Below, piece by piece: positions 52,896 to 60,795 of a DNA stretch of 64,000 bases (positions are counted from its first letter, which is position 1; each line of letters starts with the position of its first letter). Source of the DNA: Allochromatium vinosum DSM 180 (GTDB lineage Bacteria > Pseudomonadota > Gammaproteobacteria > Chromatiales > Chromatiaceae). The stretch lies in contig NC_013851.1 of NCBI RefSeq assembly GCF_000025485.1, positions 907,154-971,153 of the forward strand, in the 5' to 3' direction. Position numbers and translations under genes: made by a program. The notes under the pieces are model-generated. The model did not search any database. It had not been told where the DNA came from and saw only the letters and a list, made by a program, of their open reading frames with translations.

Positions 52896-53310
52896 TTACG
52901 CATCAGTTGTTGTTGAAGCAAAGCTTTGTCTAATATGGTCAAGTAGCGTTTTAAGAGTAATTCCAAGTTCTTGATTTGCTGTTATGCTTCTGGTCCTGAT
53001 CTTGGGGTGGTGGCGATATTAATAGATATTTTCTGAACTGTTTCTGATATTTTCGCAAGCGCGTCATTTCTTATTTTTGCTTCTTCTAATGCGACTTGTT
53101 TGCCGAAAATGCCTGTCCTGGAAGTAAACATACTGATTGCTGATTGCATTATGTCGTTTTGTCAACCATTTGTTGTTTCGCGTATTTCTTCCAGTGTCTT
53201 TTTACATCTGCCGCGCTCGCTCTTCAGCTAAGCCAGAAGATAACTGAAAATGCAATTGCGACAGCTGGAATAACGTAGCCTGTGAGTATTTGGAATGGGC
53301 GGGTCCATCA
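52896..53310 (-). pseudogene. Degraded gene for a small membrane protein
   Basis: Three frame pieces on the - strand join into one plausible protein. The first gives a transmembrane helix (GYVIPAVAIAFSVIFWL). The second gives CKKTLEEIRETTNG, a TGA, then QNDIMQSAISMFTSRTGIFG and a helical part to SGPEA. The third, one frame over, gives ITANQELGITLKTLLDHIRQ and ends with TAA at 52896. So at least two frameshifts and one stop codon are needed. It lies just after the attC-like site following the CHAT gene and was probably a separate cassette gene. Function unknown; sequencing error is a possible alternative for single events but not for all. Confidence 0.6.
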
Positions 53311-53324
53311 TGACTTTATCTCTC

Positions 53325-53410
53325 TCTTAACGTCAAGCATCAGCCGACCGCAAAAGCAGAGCAAGGAACGAGTAGCGCTTTTTGCGGTCGGCTGTATGTG
53401 GTTGTTGGAC
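53325..53410 (-). other. attC-like integron recombination site after the CHAT gene
   Basis: On the - strand, GTCCAAC (a perfect RYYYAAC R'' box, 53404-53410) begins five bases after the CHAT stop codon. Nine bases later a perfect 15-bp stem starts (53380-53394 pairing with 53341-53355; CAGCCGACCGCAAAA), with a 24-base loop. Nine bases after the stem comes GTTAAGA (53325-53331), a GTTRRRY box with one mismatch. Size (86 bp), symmetry and position right after a gene are those of an attC site. Structure prediction with an attC covariance model would test this. Confidence 0.68.
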
Positions 53411-53415
53411 ATTTC

Positions 53416-54081
53416 TTACCAAGATGCTTTCTCTATCGAGGACTTGGCCTCGCCTTCTTGTCTTCCTATGCCGCTTATTATCTCGTGTTTCCATTTGTCG
53501 TTCTTGGCATCATATCGAGAGAAGTGGAATGGCTCGCTGAACAGGCGACTAAGATTCCGTATTTGTCGCGTAATCGGCTCCGCCTTCATGAATTTGGAGT
53601 CCAGGTCAAACATCAGAATGTAGAAAGCCGTCCAAATCGCGGCTGCTCTATCAAATCGAATATCTTGCGCTGGCCCCACAATTGAATACATCCCCTTATT
53701 GCGACCCGAAACGATCGATGAAAACAATTCGTTCCCCATTTCACAAGCGGAGACGAATAGCCTTCTATTTTTCAGTTGGTTCTCGAATATTTCGGCGAAC
53801 CGTTGATAGGAAATTTTATCAAATGTTGTGTAGAGGGAGTCTAGGGATCCATGCGCCGAAATATGCAGAAATCGGTAGCTAGATTTTCGATATTCTTTTA
53901 CGAGCTCGACGAGTTCTTTTTCAGTGCGAAAATAATAGTACTTTGGTTTTTTTCCTGATAGCCTGAGAATGTCCCGGATTATTCGGCCTTCAAAACGTTC
54001 TTTTTCCTCATCTTCCAGGGATAGCGACTCCAGAATAAACACTTGCGGTTCTGTTTCGGAGATAGGGCGCAAATCCGTCAT
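53416..54081 (-). CDS. CHAT-domain-like caspase-fold protease
   Basis: The 221-residue protein has the features of a CHAT (caspase-like) peptidase: a His in YRFLHISAHGSL (His77) and a Cys in RLFVSACEMGNEL (Cys113), placed after predicted beta strands as in the family. A further conserved-looking segment is SIVGPAQDIRFDRAAAIWTAF. No signal peptide or membrane helix is seen. CHAT proteases in bacteria take part in antiphage or programmed-death systems, usually with a sensor partner, but none is fused here. It starts after AGGA (CTACAGGAACTAGATC) and is flanked on both sides by attC-like palindromes. Confidence 0.78.
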   Translation of the reverse strand: MTDLRPISETEPQVFILESLSLEDEEKERFEGRIIRDILRLSGKKPKYYYFRTEKELVELVKEYRKSSYRFLHISAHGSLDSLYTTFDKISYQRFAEIFENQLKNRRLFVSACEMGNELFSSIVSGRNKGMYSIVGPAQDIRFDRAAAIWTAFYILMFDLDSKFMKAEPITRQIRNLSRLFSEPFHFSRYDAKNDKWKHEIISGIGRQEGEAKSSIEKASW

Positions 54082-54131
54082 GATCTAGTTCCTGTAGAGA
54101 ATTTGCGTATCAGAAGCCAAACAGTTAAACG

Positions 54132-54195
54132 GTTCAACGCCTAAATCAGCGGGCCGCAAAGCCGTAGGCTTTGTGGTTCCGCTGCATTTTCTTGT
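54132..54195 (-). other. attC-like site split by a group II intron (main part)
   Basis: On the + strand, GTTCAAC (54132-54138; on the - strand GTTGAAC, a perfect GTTRRRY box) is followed after eight bases by a stem of about 17 bp with G-U pairs and one bulge (54147-54184, three-base loop). The 5' flank ends with TTGT at 54192-54195. If the intron to 56197 is removed, the joined sequence reads GTTATGT, the second box with one mismatch, giving a symmetrical site. It would then lie about 20 bases after the stop codon of the large NTPase gene and directly upstream of the CHAT gene. Confidence 0.62.
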
Positions 54196-54509
54196 GTACG
54201 CCCGGCATGGGCATGAACTGATGGGGTGAAAGTCCCCTGTAGGAGTACCTGAGATGTCCGCGCAGCGGACGGATATAACTACTAGTCGACGGCAAGGGCA
54301 GCCCCGCGAGGGTCTGTCCGGAGGAAGCCTGAGCGCAAAGGTGCGAGCCGACGAACAGAAATCGCATAGAAGGCTCAGTCCCCGGGCGAGTCAGCACAAG
54401 GTGACGAAGCCCGCCAGGTGCAGGGGATAGGGTAAATGCGGCGGTTGTGCACTGAAAGTTCATGTCCTTATCCGGGGAGGTCTGTCTCGCGAGCGGTCCG
54501 TGTGTCTAT

Positions 54510-54635
54510 GGGAGTCGCACTGAGGTCTAGTTCGAAAGGGCTGGAATCGCCATCGAACCCTACGGGTGCTGTGGTCGCCAGGGGAGCCGGACTGAGGGCC
54601 AGCGCGAAAGCGCCGGAATCACCACCGGACCCTAC
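54510..54635 (+). repeat. Imperfect tandem pair inside the intron
   Basis: Two 54-base stretches, 54510-54563 and 54582-54635, are similar at roughly three quarters of positions without gaps and are spaced 72 bases apart. Each starts GGGAG and ends ACCCTAC and can fold into a hairpin. They lie between intron domain I and the reverse transcriptase start and could be duplicated structural RNA elements. Confidence 0.6.
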
Positions 54636-54746
54636 CGTGACTCGGACAGCGCGTCGGGCGGCAACGCTCGGCGTGACGGGACAGAAGTCAGCAGAGGCCA
54701 TAGTAGCCGAGCGAGCGTGGAGCGCTCGCCCGACGAAGGGCCGAAC

Positions 54747-56102
54747 ATGAGAAGCCAAGGCGGAGCCGTGGATTGCTCGCATGCGTTGCTGAACCCGCCC
54801 GGGGGAGACGTGAGGCGGCGTGATGCCACGCAGCCAGCCTTGCACGATGACCTGATGGAGCGGGTGCTGGAGAGCGAGAACATGCGACAGGCATGGAGGC
54901 GCGTGAAGTCCAATCAGGGTGCGCCTGGGATCGATGGGATGTGCATCGAGGACTTTCCCGAGTTTGCACGTTCGAGCTTGCCGGCGATCCGCCAAGCCCT
55001 GCGTGAGGGTACCTACCGGCCACAGCCGGTCAGACGGGTGACGATTCCCAAGCCGAACGGTGGCGAGCGACTGCTCGGCATCCCGACGGTGATGGACCGC
55101 GTCATCCAACAAGCCATTGCGCAAGTTCTGGGACCGATCTTCGATCCAGGGTTCTCGGATGCGAGTTTCGGCTTTCGACCAGGACGCTCTGCCCATGGAG
55201 CATTGAGGCGGGTACAAACCTACATTGGTGAAGGCTACCGCATCGCGGTTGACTTGGACCTGGCGAAATTTTTCGACACGGTTCAGCACGACGTCCTGAT
55301 GGCCCGCGTGGGTCGGAAGGTGCGCGACAAGCGGCTGCTGGCCTTGATCGGCGACTATCTGCGGGCGGGTGTCTTGGTTGGAGGAACCCTTGAAGCAACG
55401 GAGATCGGCACGCCGCAGGGTGGGCCGCTGTCGCCGTTGTTGGCCAATATCCTCTTGGATGATCTGGACAAGGAATTGGAGAGACGGGGGCACCGGTTCG
55501 TGCGCTACGCGGACGACCTGCTGATCCTCGTGCGCAGCCACCGCGCGGGTGAGCGGGTGATGGCGAGCGTGTCTCGCTATTTGACCGGAACGCTCAAGCT
55601 GGTGGTCAACGAGCAGAAGAGCCGTGTGGTCAAGACTGACGCGTGCAAATTCCTGGGATTCACCTTCCGGGGTAAGAAGCGGCGTTGGTCCAAGCGCGCC
55701 TACCAAGACTTTCGCCACCGTCTGCGCAAGCTGACCGGACGGAGGTGGGGCGTGTCCATGGACTACCGGCTCCAGAAGCTCTCCGCATACGTCCGCGGTT
55801 GGATGGGCTACTTCGGCCTCTCGGACTATTACCGGCCCATCCCCGAGCTGGATCACTGGCTGCGGCGGCGTGTCCGCCTGTGCTACTGGAAACAGTGGCG
55901 CGGGGTGCGCAATCGTATTCGCCACCTGCTGGCCCTGGGCACACGGGCACGGACCGCGATCTGGACGGGCATGAGTTCCAAGAGCTACTGGCATCTGTCT
56001 TGCTCGTTGGGCACGCAAACCGGGATGACCAATGACTGGCTGAAACGCCAGGGCTTGATCAGCATTCGCGATCAGTGGATGAACGCGCATGGCTATGCCT
56101 GA
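54747..56102 (+). CDS. Group II intron reverse transcriptase/maturase
   Basis: The intron-encoded protein copies and helps splice the intron. From ATG 54747 (GAAGGG six bases upstream) it has 451 residues; a GTG at 54717 is in frame. The reverse transcriptase blocks are clear: NQGAPGIDGM, RPQPVRRVTIPKPNGGERLLG, FGFRPGRSAH, DLDLAKFFDTV, TPQGGPLSPLLANILLDDLD and the active site RYADDLLIL. A maturase (X) domain follows, with FLGFTFRGKKRRWSK. No HNH endonuclease domain is visible, as usual for class C introns. The gene is intact, so the element may be active. Confidence 0.93.
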   Translation: MRSQGGAVDCSHALLNPPGGDVRRRDATQPALHDDLMERVLESENMRQAWRRVKSNQGAPGIDGMCIEDFPEFARSSLPAIRQALREGTYRPQPVRRVTIPKPNGGERLLGIPTVMDRVIQQAIAQVLGPIFDPGFSDASFGFRPGRSAHGALRRVQTYIGEGYRIAVDLDLAKFFDTVQHDVLMARVGRKVRDKRLLALIGDYLRAGVLVGGTLEATEIGTPQGGPLSPLLANILLDDLDKELERRGHRFVRYADDLLILVRSHRAGERVMASVSRYLTGTLKLVVNEQKSRVVKTDACKFLGFTFRGKKRRWSKRAYQDFRHRLRKLTGRRWGVSMDYRLQKLSAYVRGWMGYFGLSDYYRPIPELDHWLRRRVRLCYWKQWRGVRNRIRHLLALGTRARTAIWTGMSSKSYWHLSCSLGTQTGMTNDWLKRQGLISIRDQWMNAHGYA

Positions 56103-56128
56103 AATCGTCGTGTGCTCCCTTCGTGTGA

Positions 56129-56160
56129 ACCGCCTAGTGCGGACCCGCATGCTAGGTGGT
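56129..56160 (+). ncRNA. Group II intron domain V
   Basis: The 32 bases fold into a hairpin: a 9-bp lower stem (ACCGCCTAG with CTAGGTGGT), a two-base bulge on the 3' side, a 4-bp upper stem (TGCG with CGCA) and a four-base loop. This is the standard shape of the catalytic domain V. It lies 26 bases after the reverse transcriptase stop codon. Confidence 0.78.
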
Positions 56161-56221
56161 GTGGGGAGGGCGGGCTAAATACCCGCCCTTACCCGATTAT
56201 GTGTTTTCATGACGCTAACTT

Positions 56222-59200
56222 CTACTGGATGCCTTTAATAATAGGTCTAATTTCGCCTTTTATATGACCATTTTTTAAAGTATAGACCCCAGAAAGTTCA
56301 AGCCATTGCGAAAAATGCATTCCACTAAATGATGTTCCATAAATATTCTTTTCACCTAGGCAAGTCCAAAATATTGACAACTTATTTTCCTTTAGAAATC
56401 TCTGTAAAGCGTCTTTCTTAACAATCAAGTTTGAAGGTCCACCGTCTATGACGGATAGATCCAACACAATCACTTCGCCAGTTTCACTCAACCATTCGCC
56501 AATATTATTTGAATACTGCAAATTCATTTCTAAAAACATTAACCTTCGAGGTGATAGATACGATGGTTGGTTTTCATAATCCGCACCCGATTCCCAGATA
56601 TGCCTTTCTGCTGTAGGCAAAACATGCGCAATCACATTATCTCTATTTTCGTCAAGAACATCTTCCCAGCCATAACCGCCGTAATATGGCTTATCAAAAT
56701 ATTGGTAAGCTGGTGACCAATAATATTCACGACTAAATACCTGATAACGATCATGGCTTTCAGGGAACCAGCGCCCCATGAAATGTTGAGCATTCAAATA
56801 AGCAAGCAATTCTGCCTCATCCTCTTCTTTTACAAAGTAGCTTCTTATCTGATACCAAAGATGTTTTCGAGGATAGTTGTATTTATCTTGGCCTATGGGC
56901 ACAGGCTCTTCCCACGAAAGATCATTCTCTAAAACTATCCATTCATGAGCCTTTGAATCAGTTAATGGAATTATATCTTCTGGATTGAGCAAATCACTGT
57001 CGCGGACTAACCACTCTTCATTCTTATAGTTCCAATCACTATATTTATGCTTAACCGTTATAGGACTGCATGCATTATCTAAAGGACGAATTATTACGGT
57101 TGGATCAATATTTCTTACAAACGGATTCCAAGGACCTTGAAACCATACATATTGTTTGTCATCACCCCAGCGTGTTGATTCATCGATCATCTTATGATTA
57201 TCAGAAATACGTGCTAAAACCTCATATAGAGCAATCCATTGGTATTTTTTTCCGATCCTTTCTGTTTTATTTTTATGTCGGTCACCACTACTCGCACGCC
57301 TGTCAAATTTTCCGTGTTTCTCAACATCATATCCATATTCTTCAAAAATTATTTTACAAGCATAATTACTTAAATCATTTGGGTCGAAGTCACCCCAAGC
57401 ATGTAAAGCACTTTGAAATGTGTAGCGACCAAAATCTCCGTAACTACACATCCCACGGCCATATTCAGTGACCATTGAACTTAATATTGAATTTTGTCCC
57501 CAATAATAATCTTTGAATTCTTTGGAGTTATAGTCGTATCGATAAGCGTCGATTTCTTCATTAGCTGGAAAGGTCGTAGGGAATGAACTCTTATATGGTG
57601 GACGAACTATTGAAATATCATCAAGCGAAAACCGTTCTTTGTAGATTCCAAACTCAACAATGTTTCTTGCATAATCCCTCACCAATACATTCACATATAC
57701 TTCTTCAGCCCTAAAAATGGTTTTTACAATATACTGAGAGAGTGTATCAATATCGCCAAGTTCGTCTGAGCGCAAAACTGCCCCATATGCTGCAGCAAAG
57801 ATGCGTTCATAGACATATGGATCATTAACTTTTTCAAATTCTGACAAAAGGCTAGTTATTATTTTTATATTATTTTCGAGTAAGACGATAAGAGCCTTTG
57901 TAGCTGAATCTCTAAAGGAAATATTTGTACTTGTAAAAATCCATGCCAATGCTTTAGCTGCTAATAAGCGTGATTTATCTGATAAATACGATTTGTCCTC
58001 ATCAAGCGCGGCCCAGTCAATAAGCCTAAACATTGAGGTTTCACGGTTATCTTGATTATGAATATAGGTTGTCCAAAAACTATCTCTGTCAGGCAATGAA
58101 AACTGCATTAAATACTTATGCAACCTGTCTGCATTGTAAAAGTGTTCTGGATCTAATGCGACGGAATAAACCATCTGGAAGAATTGGTCAAAAGATTCTA
58201 CATAACGCAAAACATGCTCATTGACATATGTAATTGTCTTATCTTTTATGGTTCCTGGGTCTCTCCAAATCAGACTATATATAAATGAGTTAATAATATT
58301 TAGATTGTCTTTACGCTCATCATCAATCAATTCATACAGCTCATAACCAGTTCTTTCTGGTATTTGAATAGCAAAGGCTTCCACAATTCCCTGGCTGGCG
58401 GATGATTTTTCAACATAGTGATAGAGTCCACCACCTACCTTAAAGAGTGATTGCAGGTCGTCTTCCGAGTATTTATCGAGCAGATACGACACGGTAAGAT
58501 GATCATCAAGTCGTTCATACGTCAAGTAAACACCTTCTTCATACTCGTTATTTTCTTTCCAGAATAAGTTTTTTGAAAGAACACCTTCAGAAATAAGTGC
58601 GTCAAGAAAGCGGCGTTTACTACTATATTTTGACAATGTATTGTCTGCAATCTCGAAGGCATTCTCGTAATTGATATGGTCTAAACTTTGTTCAAGTTTA
58701 TATGCAATGATTTTATGAACGACCTTTTTGATAAGGTTTTGCGTGGACGGAAAATCAAAATAATTTGGATGGGATAGTTTTTCATTAATGCTATTAATAA
58801 AAAACTCAATGACGCTGCTGATTCCGCCATATCCTTTAGGGATTTTTGTTAAATTAGATCGGTTTAATCCTTCACAAAATAATCTAAGAAATAACGGATT
58901 ACTAAACTCAGGGTTAAGTAATGGTACGCTTGGCTGCTCGATACCATATTGGGCAAAGAAAAAACTGGATGCTTGATATTCAATGCTTTCAAACCCATTA
59001 TGCCTCAATATGGTCATTTTCTCGTTAGTGAGAATTTCTTTTGGTATCAATAACTCTTTGTAGGAAGAGCGAATACTCAGAATCAGCCCTATCCATGGAT
59101 AGTTTTTGAAAGCAGATACAAAACCATTAATATGGTCACGCCAAAAATATTTACCCCTTCCTTCATTAATCGCATCTATGATAAATAGCAGCCTTTCTCC

Positions 59201-60415
59201 TTGTGCTTCAGCTTTGGCATTTAGCGCGCCCAGAAGTTGTTTTTCATTACAATCAAGCCGGAGTAAACTTCTTAGGATTTGTGTCCATGGAGGCTCTTCA
59301 GATGTGAAATGCTGACCTAAAAGCAGAATGCAGGATTTGTTGGAATTGGTTCTGTTTAAAGCAATATCAGCCAACAAATGCGATTTACCGATCCCCGCCG
59401 TGCCAGAAAGAAGGGCAAAAGGATTATTCGATAGCTTTAATATTGGGCTGTGGATAAAGTCAATGAAGTCATATATAGCTCCCCATGCTTCATTGATGTG
59501 GTGTTTTGTGTAGTCACGGGAATCATTTTTTTCTACATTTTTATTTGTTTGATCGTCGCAATTTGCTAAAGACCTCTTTATAGTATCTATACCTCTTTCC
59601 AATGAATTAATATCAATTAAAGACAACTCTTTATTCTGAGACAGCGCGAATTGATACTCAATATCCGATATGGACTGCTTTATTTCTTTGATTTCATTAT
59701 CAACTCCCAAGCTACTTAAACTACTTGCTGCTTTGTTTATACTTAGTATCAATTCATGAAATTTGTGTTTAACAGCTTCTCGGTAGATATCATTTTTAGA
59801 AATTGCATCAAAATACTTTGCAATCTCTAACTCAATGTTAAGCTCAGGTGTATATCGTTTACCTAGATTCTCAATGCTTGTATTTACCTGGCTTTTAAAC
59901 CAACTGTCTGAAAAATCATCTTGAGAGAACCAAAATAATTTTCTGCCAGCGTGTTTTTCTTGTGAGAGTCGATAAATTAGTTCAGAACTACCCCAGTATT
60001 CAAAGATAATATCTCTGCCTTGTGATTTGACGTAATCTGCCCATGCTTTTGTTTTTTCATTCCATCGATCCATAAACCAAGTTTGCTGCTCTCGTCTTGG
60101 ATCTTGTCTATCTAATGGAATACAAATGAAATATTTTTTGAGCCTTGGGTGTGTACTTAGTGCTGTTTTAAAGGAATCTTCTACCTGATTCCATTGGGAA
60201 GTACCCATTGAAGAAAAATATTTTGCTTGCCAACCATACTCATCACCATTTCCTAATACACAATAAGCTTCCACCCCTCCATCAGGAGCCGCTACACGAT
60301 AAAATTCTTTTCTACCTTCAATAGACTCTTCTCGTGCTAATTGGCAGACCAACTCCTCAAAAGCATTATTCTGAGAGTTATTGAATGATTTGATATCCTG
60401 CCATCTCAATGTCAT
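56222..60415 (-). CDS. Very large NTPase with N-terminal PD-(D/E)XK nuclease-like region (Avs-like)
   Basis: The 1397-residue protein starts with an Mrr-like nuclease region: FEELVCQLAR, then DGGVEAYCVLGNGDEYGWQAKYF reduced here to its key residues Asp45, Glu49, Gln63 and Lys65 (QAK). A coiled part (about 220-300) leads to a STAND-type NTPase with Walker A GTAGIGKS (338-345) and Walker B LLFIIDAINEG (Asp414). The remaining ~900 residues are helical, probably a sensor region. This order is that of antiphage STAND proteins such as Avs4, but subfamily is not proved. The codon use is AT-rich. It is the first cassette-like gene of the region and is followed by the split attC-like site. Confidence 0.8.
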   Translation of the reverse strand: MTLRWQDIKSFNNSQNNAFEELVCQLAREESIEGRKEFYRVAAPDGGVEAYCVLGNGDEYGWQAKYFSSMGTSQWNQVEDSFKTALSTHPRLKKYFICIPLDRQDPRREQQTWFMDRWNEKTKAWADYVKSQGRDIIFEYWGSSELIYRLSQEKHAGRKLFWFSQDDFSDSWFKSQVNTSIENLGKRYTPELNIELEIAKYFDAISKNDIYREAVKHKFHELILSINKAASSLSSLGVDNEIKEIKQSISDIEYQFALSQNKELSLIDINSLERGIDTIKRSLANCDDQTNKNVEKNDSRDYTKHHINEAWGAIYDFIDFIHSPILKLSNNPFALLSGTAGIGKSHLLADIALNRTNSNKSCILLLGQHFTSEEPPWTQILRSLLRLDCNEKQLLGALNAKAEAQGERLLFIIDAINEGRGKYFWRDHINGFVSAFKNYPWIGLILSIRSSYKELLIPKEILTNEKMTILRHNGFESIEYQASSFFFAQYGIEQPSVPLLNPEFSNPLFLRLFCEGLNRSNLTKIPKGYGGISSVIEFFINSINEKLSHPNYFDFPSTQNLIKKVVHKIIAYKLEQSLDHINYENAFEIADNTLSKYSSKRRFLDALISEGVLSKNLFWKENNEYEEGVYLTYERLDDHLTVSYLLDKYSEDDLQSLFKVGGGLYHYVEKSSASQGIVEAFAIQIPERTGYELYELIDDERKDNLNIINSFIYSLIWRDPGTIKDKTITYVNEHVLRYVESFDQFFQMVYSVALDPEHFYNADRLHKYLMQFSLPDRDSFWTTYIHNQDNRETSMFRLIDWAALDEDKSYLSDKSRLLAAKALAWIFTSTNISFRDSATKALIVLLENNIKIITSLLSEFEKVNDPYVYERIFAAAYGAVLRSDELGDIDTLSQYIVKTIFRAEEVYVNVLVRDYARNIVEFGIYKERFSLDDISIVRPPYKSSFPTTFPANEEIDAYRYDYNSKEFKDYYWGQNSILSSMVTEYGRGMCSYGDFGRYTFQSALHAWGDFDPNDLSNYACKIIFEEYGYDVEKHGKFDRRASSGDRHKNKTERIGKKYQWIALYEVLARISDNHKMIDESTRWGDDKQYVWFQGPWNPFVRNIDPTVIIRPLDNACSPITVKHKYSDWNYKNEEWLVRDSDLLNPEDIIPLTDSKAHEWIVLENDLSWEEPVPIGQDKYNYPRKHLWYQIRSYFVKEEDEAELLAYLNAQHFMGRWFPESHDRYQVFSREYYWSPAYQYFDKPYYGGYGWEDVLDENRDNVIAHVLPTAERHIWESGADYENQPSYLSPRRLMFLEMNLQYSNNIGEWLSETGEVIVLDLSVIDGGPSNLIVKKDALQRFLKENKLSIFWTCLGEKNIYGTSFSGMHFSQWLELSGVYTLKNGHIKGEIRPIIKGIQ

Positions 60416-60795
60416 ATAACTCCATAAGGTATTTTTTCACATAACCAGTGATTGGATAGTTTCGGGCTAACCTACCACACGAAACGCAGCCTTGGCAATG
60501 CAGCCGTGGATACTGGCAACTCTGCGGGATAGTATCCTCAAAACACATGTTATCCCGCAGAGTGCTGCCCATACGGGAGATCCCTATAGCCAAAATAGCA
60601 GATTTTTCTTCGAGTTTATCGCTCGGATAGATCGAGTAAAAGCCTTGATATGAACACGGCGACGCTATTCAGGATCGGTCATTGCAAGCGGCAAGCCTCG
60701 AATAGCAGTCGACGTCGAAGCGTCGCCGGTAATGGACCGAAAAACCACTGCAATGACGCCGTGTAGTTTGTAGCAACCAGCCGAAATCTGCGGAT
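60416..60795. other. Non-coding right border of the accessory region
   Basis: About 380 bases have no supported gene. GGCTAACC at 60465-60472 mirrors the octamer at the left edge. A perfect 13-bp inverted repeat (60519-60531 and 60551-60563, ACTCTGCGGGATA) with a 19-base loop follows. Near 60660-60770, GTCATTGCA and TGCAATGAC form another inverted pair with CACGGCG and CGCCGTG outside it. Base composition returns to GC-rich after about 60650. The DNA probably holds the NTPase promoter and the border of the mobile region. Confidence 0.5.
60519..60563. repeat. 13-bp perfect inverted repeat at the right border
   Basis: ACTCTGCGGGATA (60519-60531) and its exact reverse complement (60551-60563) flank a 19-base loop. 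Flanking GGCA and TGCC extend the stem after a short bulge. It lies about 105 bases upstream of the NTPase start on the - strand. It could be an operator, a terminator or part of a recombination site. Confidence 0.65.

Larger units (their letters stand above)
54196..56197 (+). mobile_element. Group II intron, IIC-like, about 2.0 kb
   Basis: The 5' end GTACGCCCGGCATGGGC, followed by GGGGTGAAAGTCCCC, resembles the domain I start of group IIC introns. The reverse transcriptase gene occupies domain IV. A domain V hairpin (56129-56160) and a domain VI-like stem (GGGCGGG with CCCGCCC, 56168-56187) precede the 3' end near ACCCGAT. It is inserted on the T-rich side of a strong palindrome after TTGT, as known for the attC-targeting IIC introns. 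The exact ends are inferred by analogy and may shift by two bases. It is GC-rich, unlike the AT-rich DNA around it. Confidence 0.82.

Noticed and set aside
54147-54195. Simple intrinsic terminator for an upstream + strand gene
   Set aside because: The stem followed by CATTTTCTT looks like one, but no + strand gene lies upstream; the neighbouring genes are on the - strand, and core boxes support the attC reading.
54468-56150. 560-codon open frame on the - strand inside the intron
   Set aside because: Antisense to the reverse transcriptase, whose catalytic motifs are intact.
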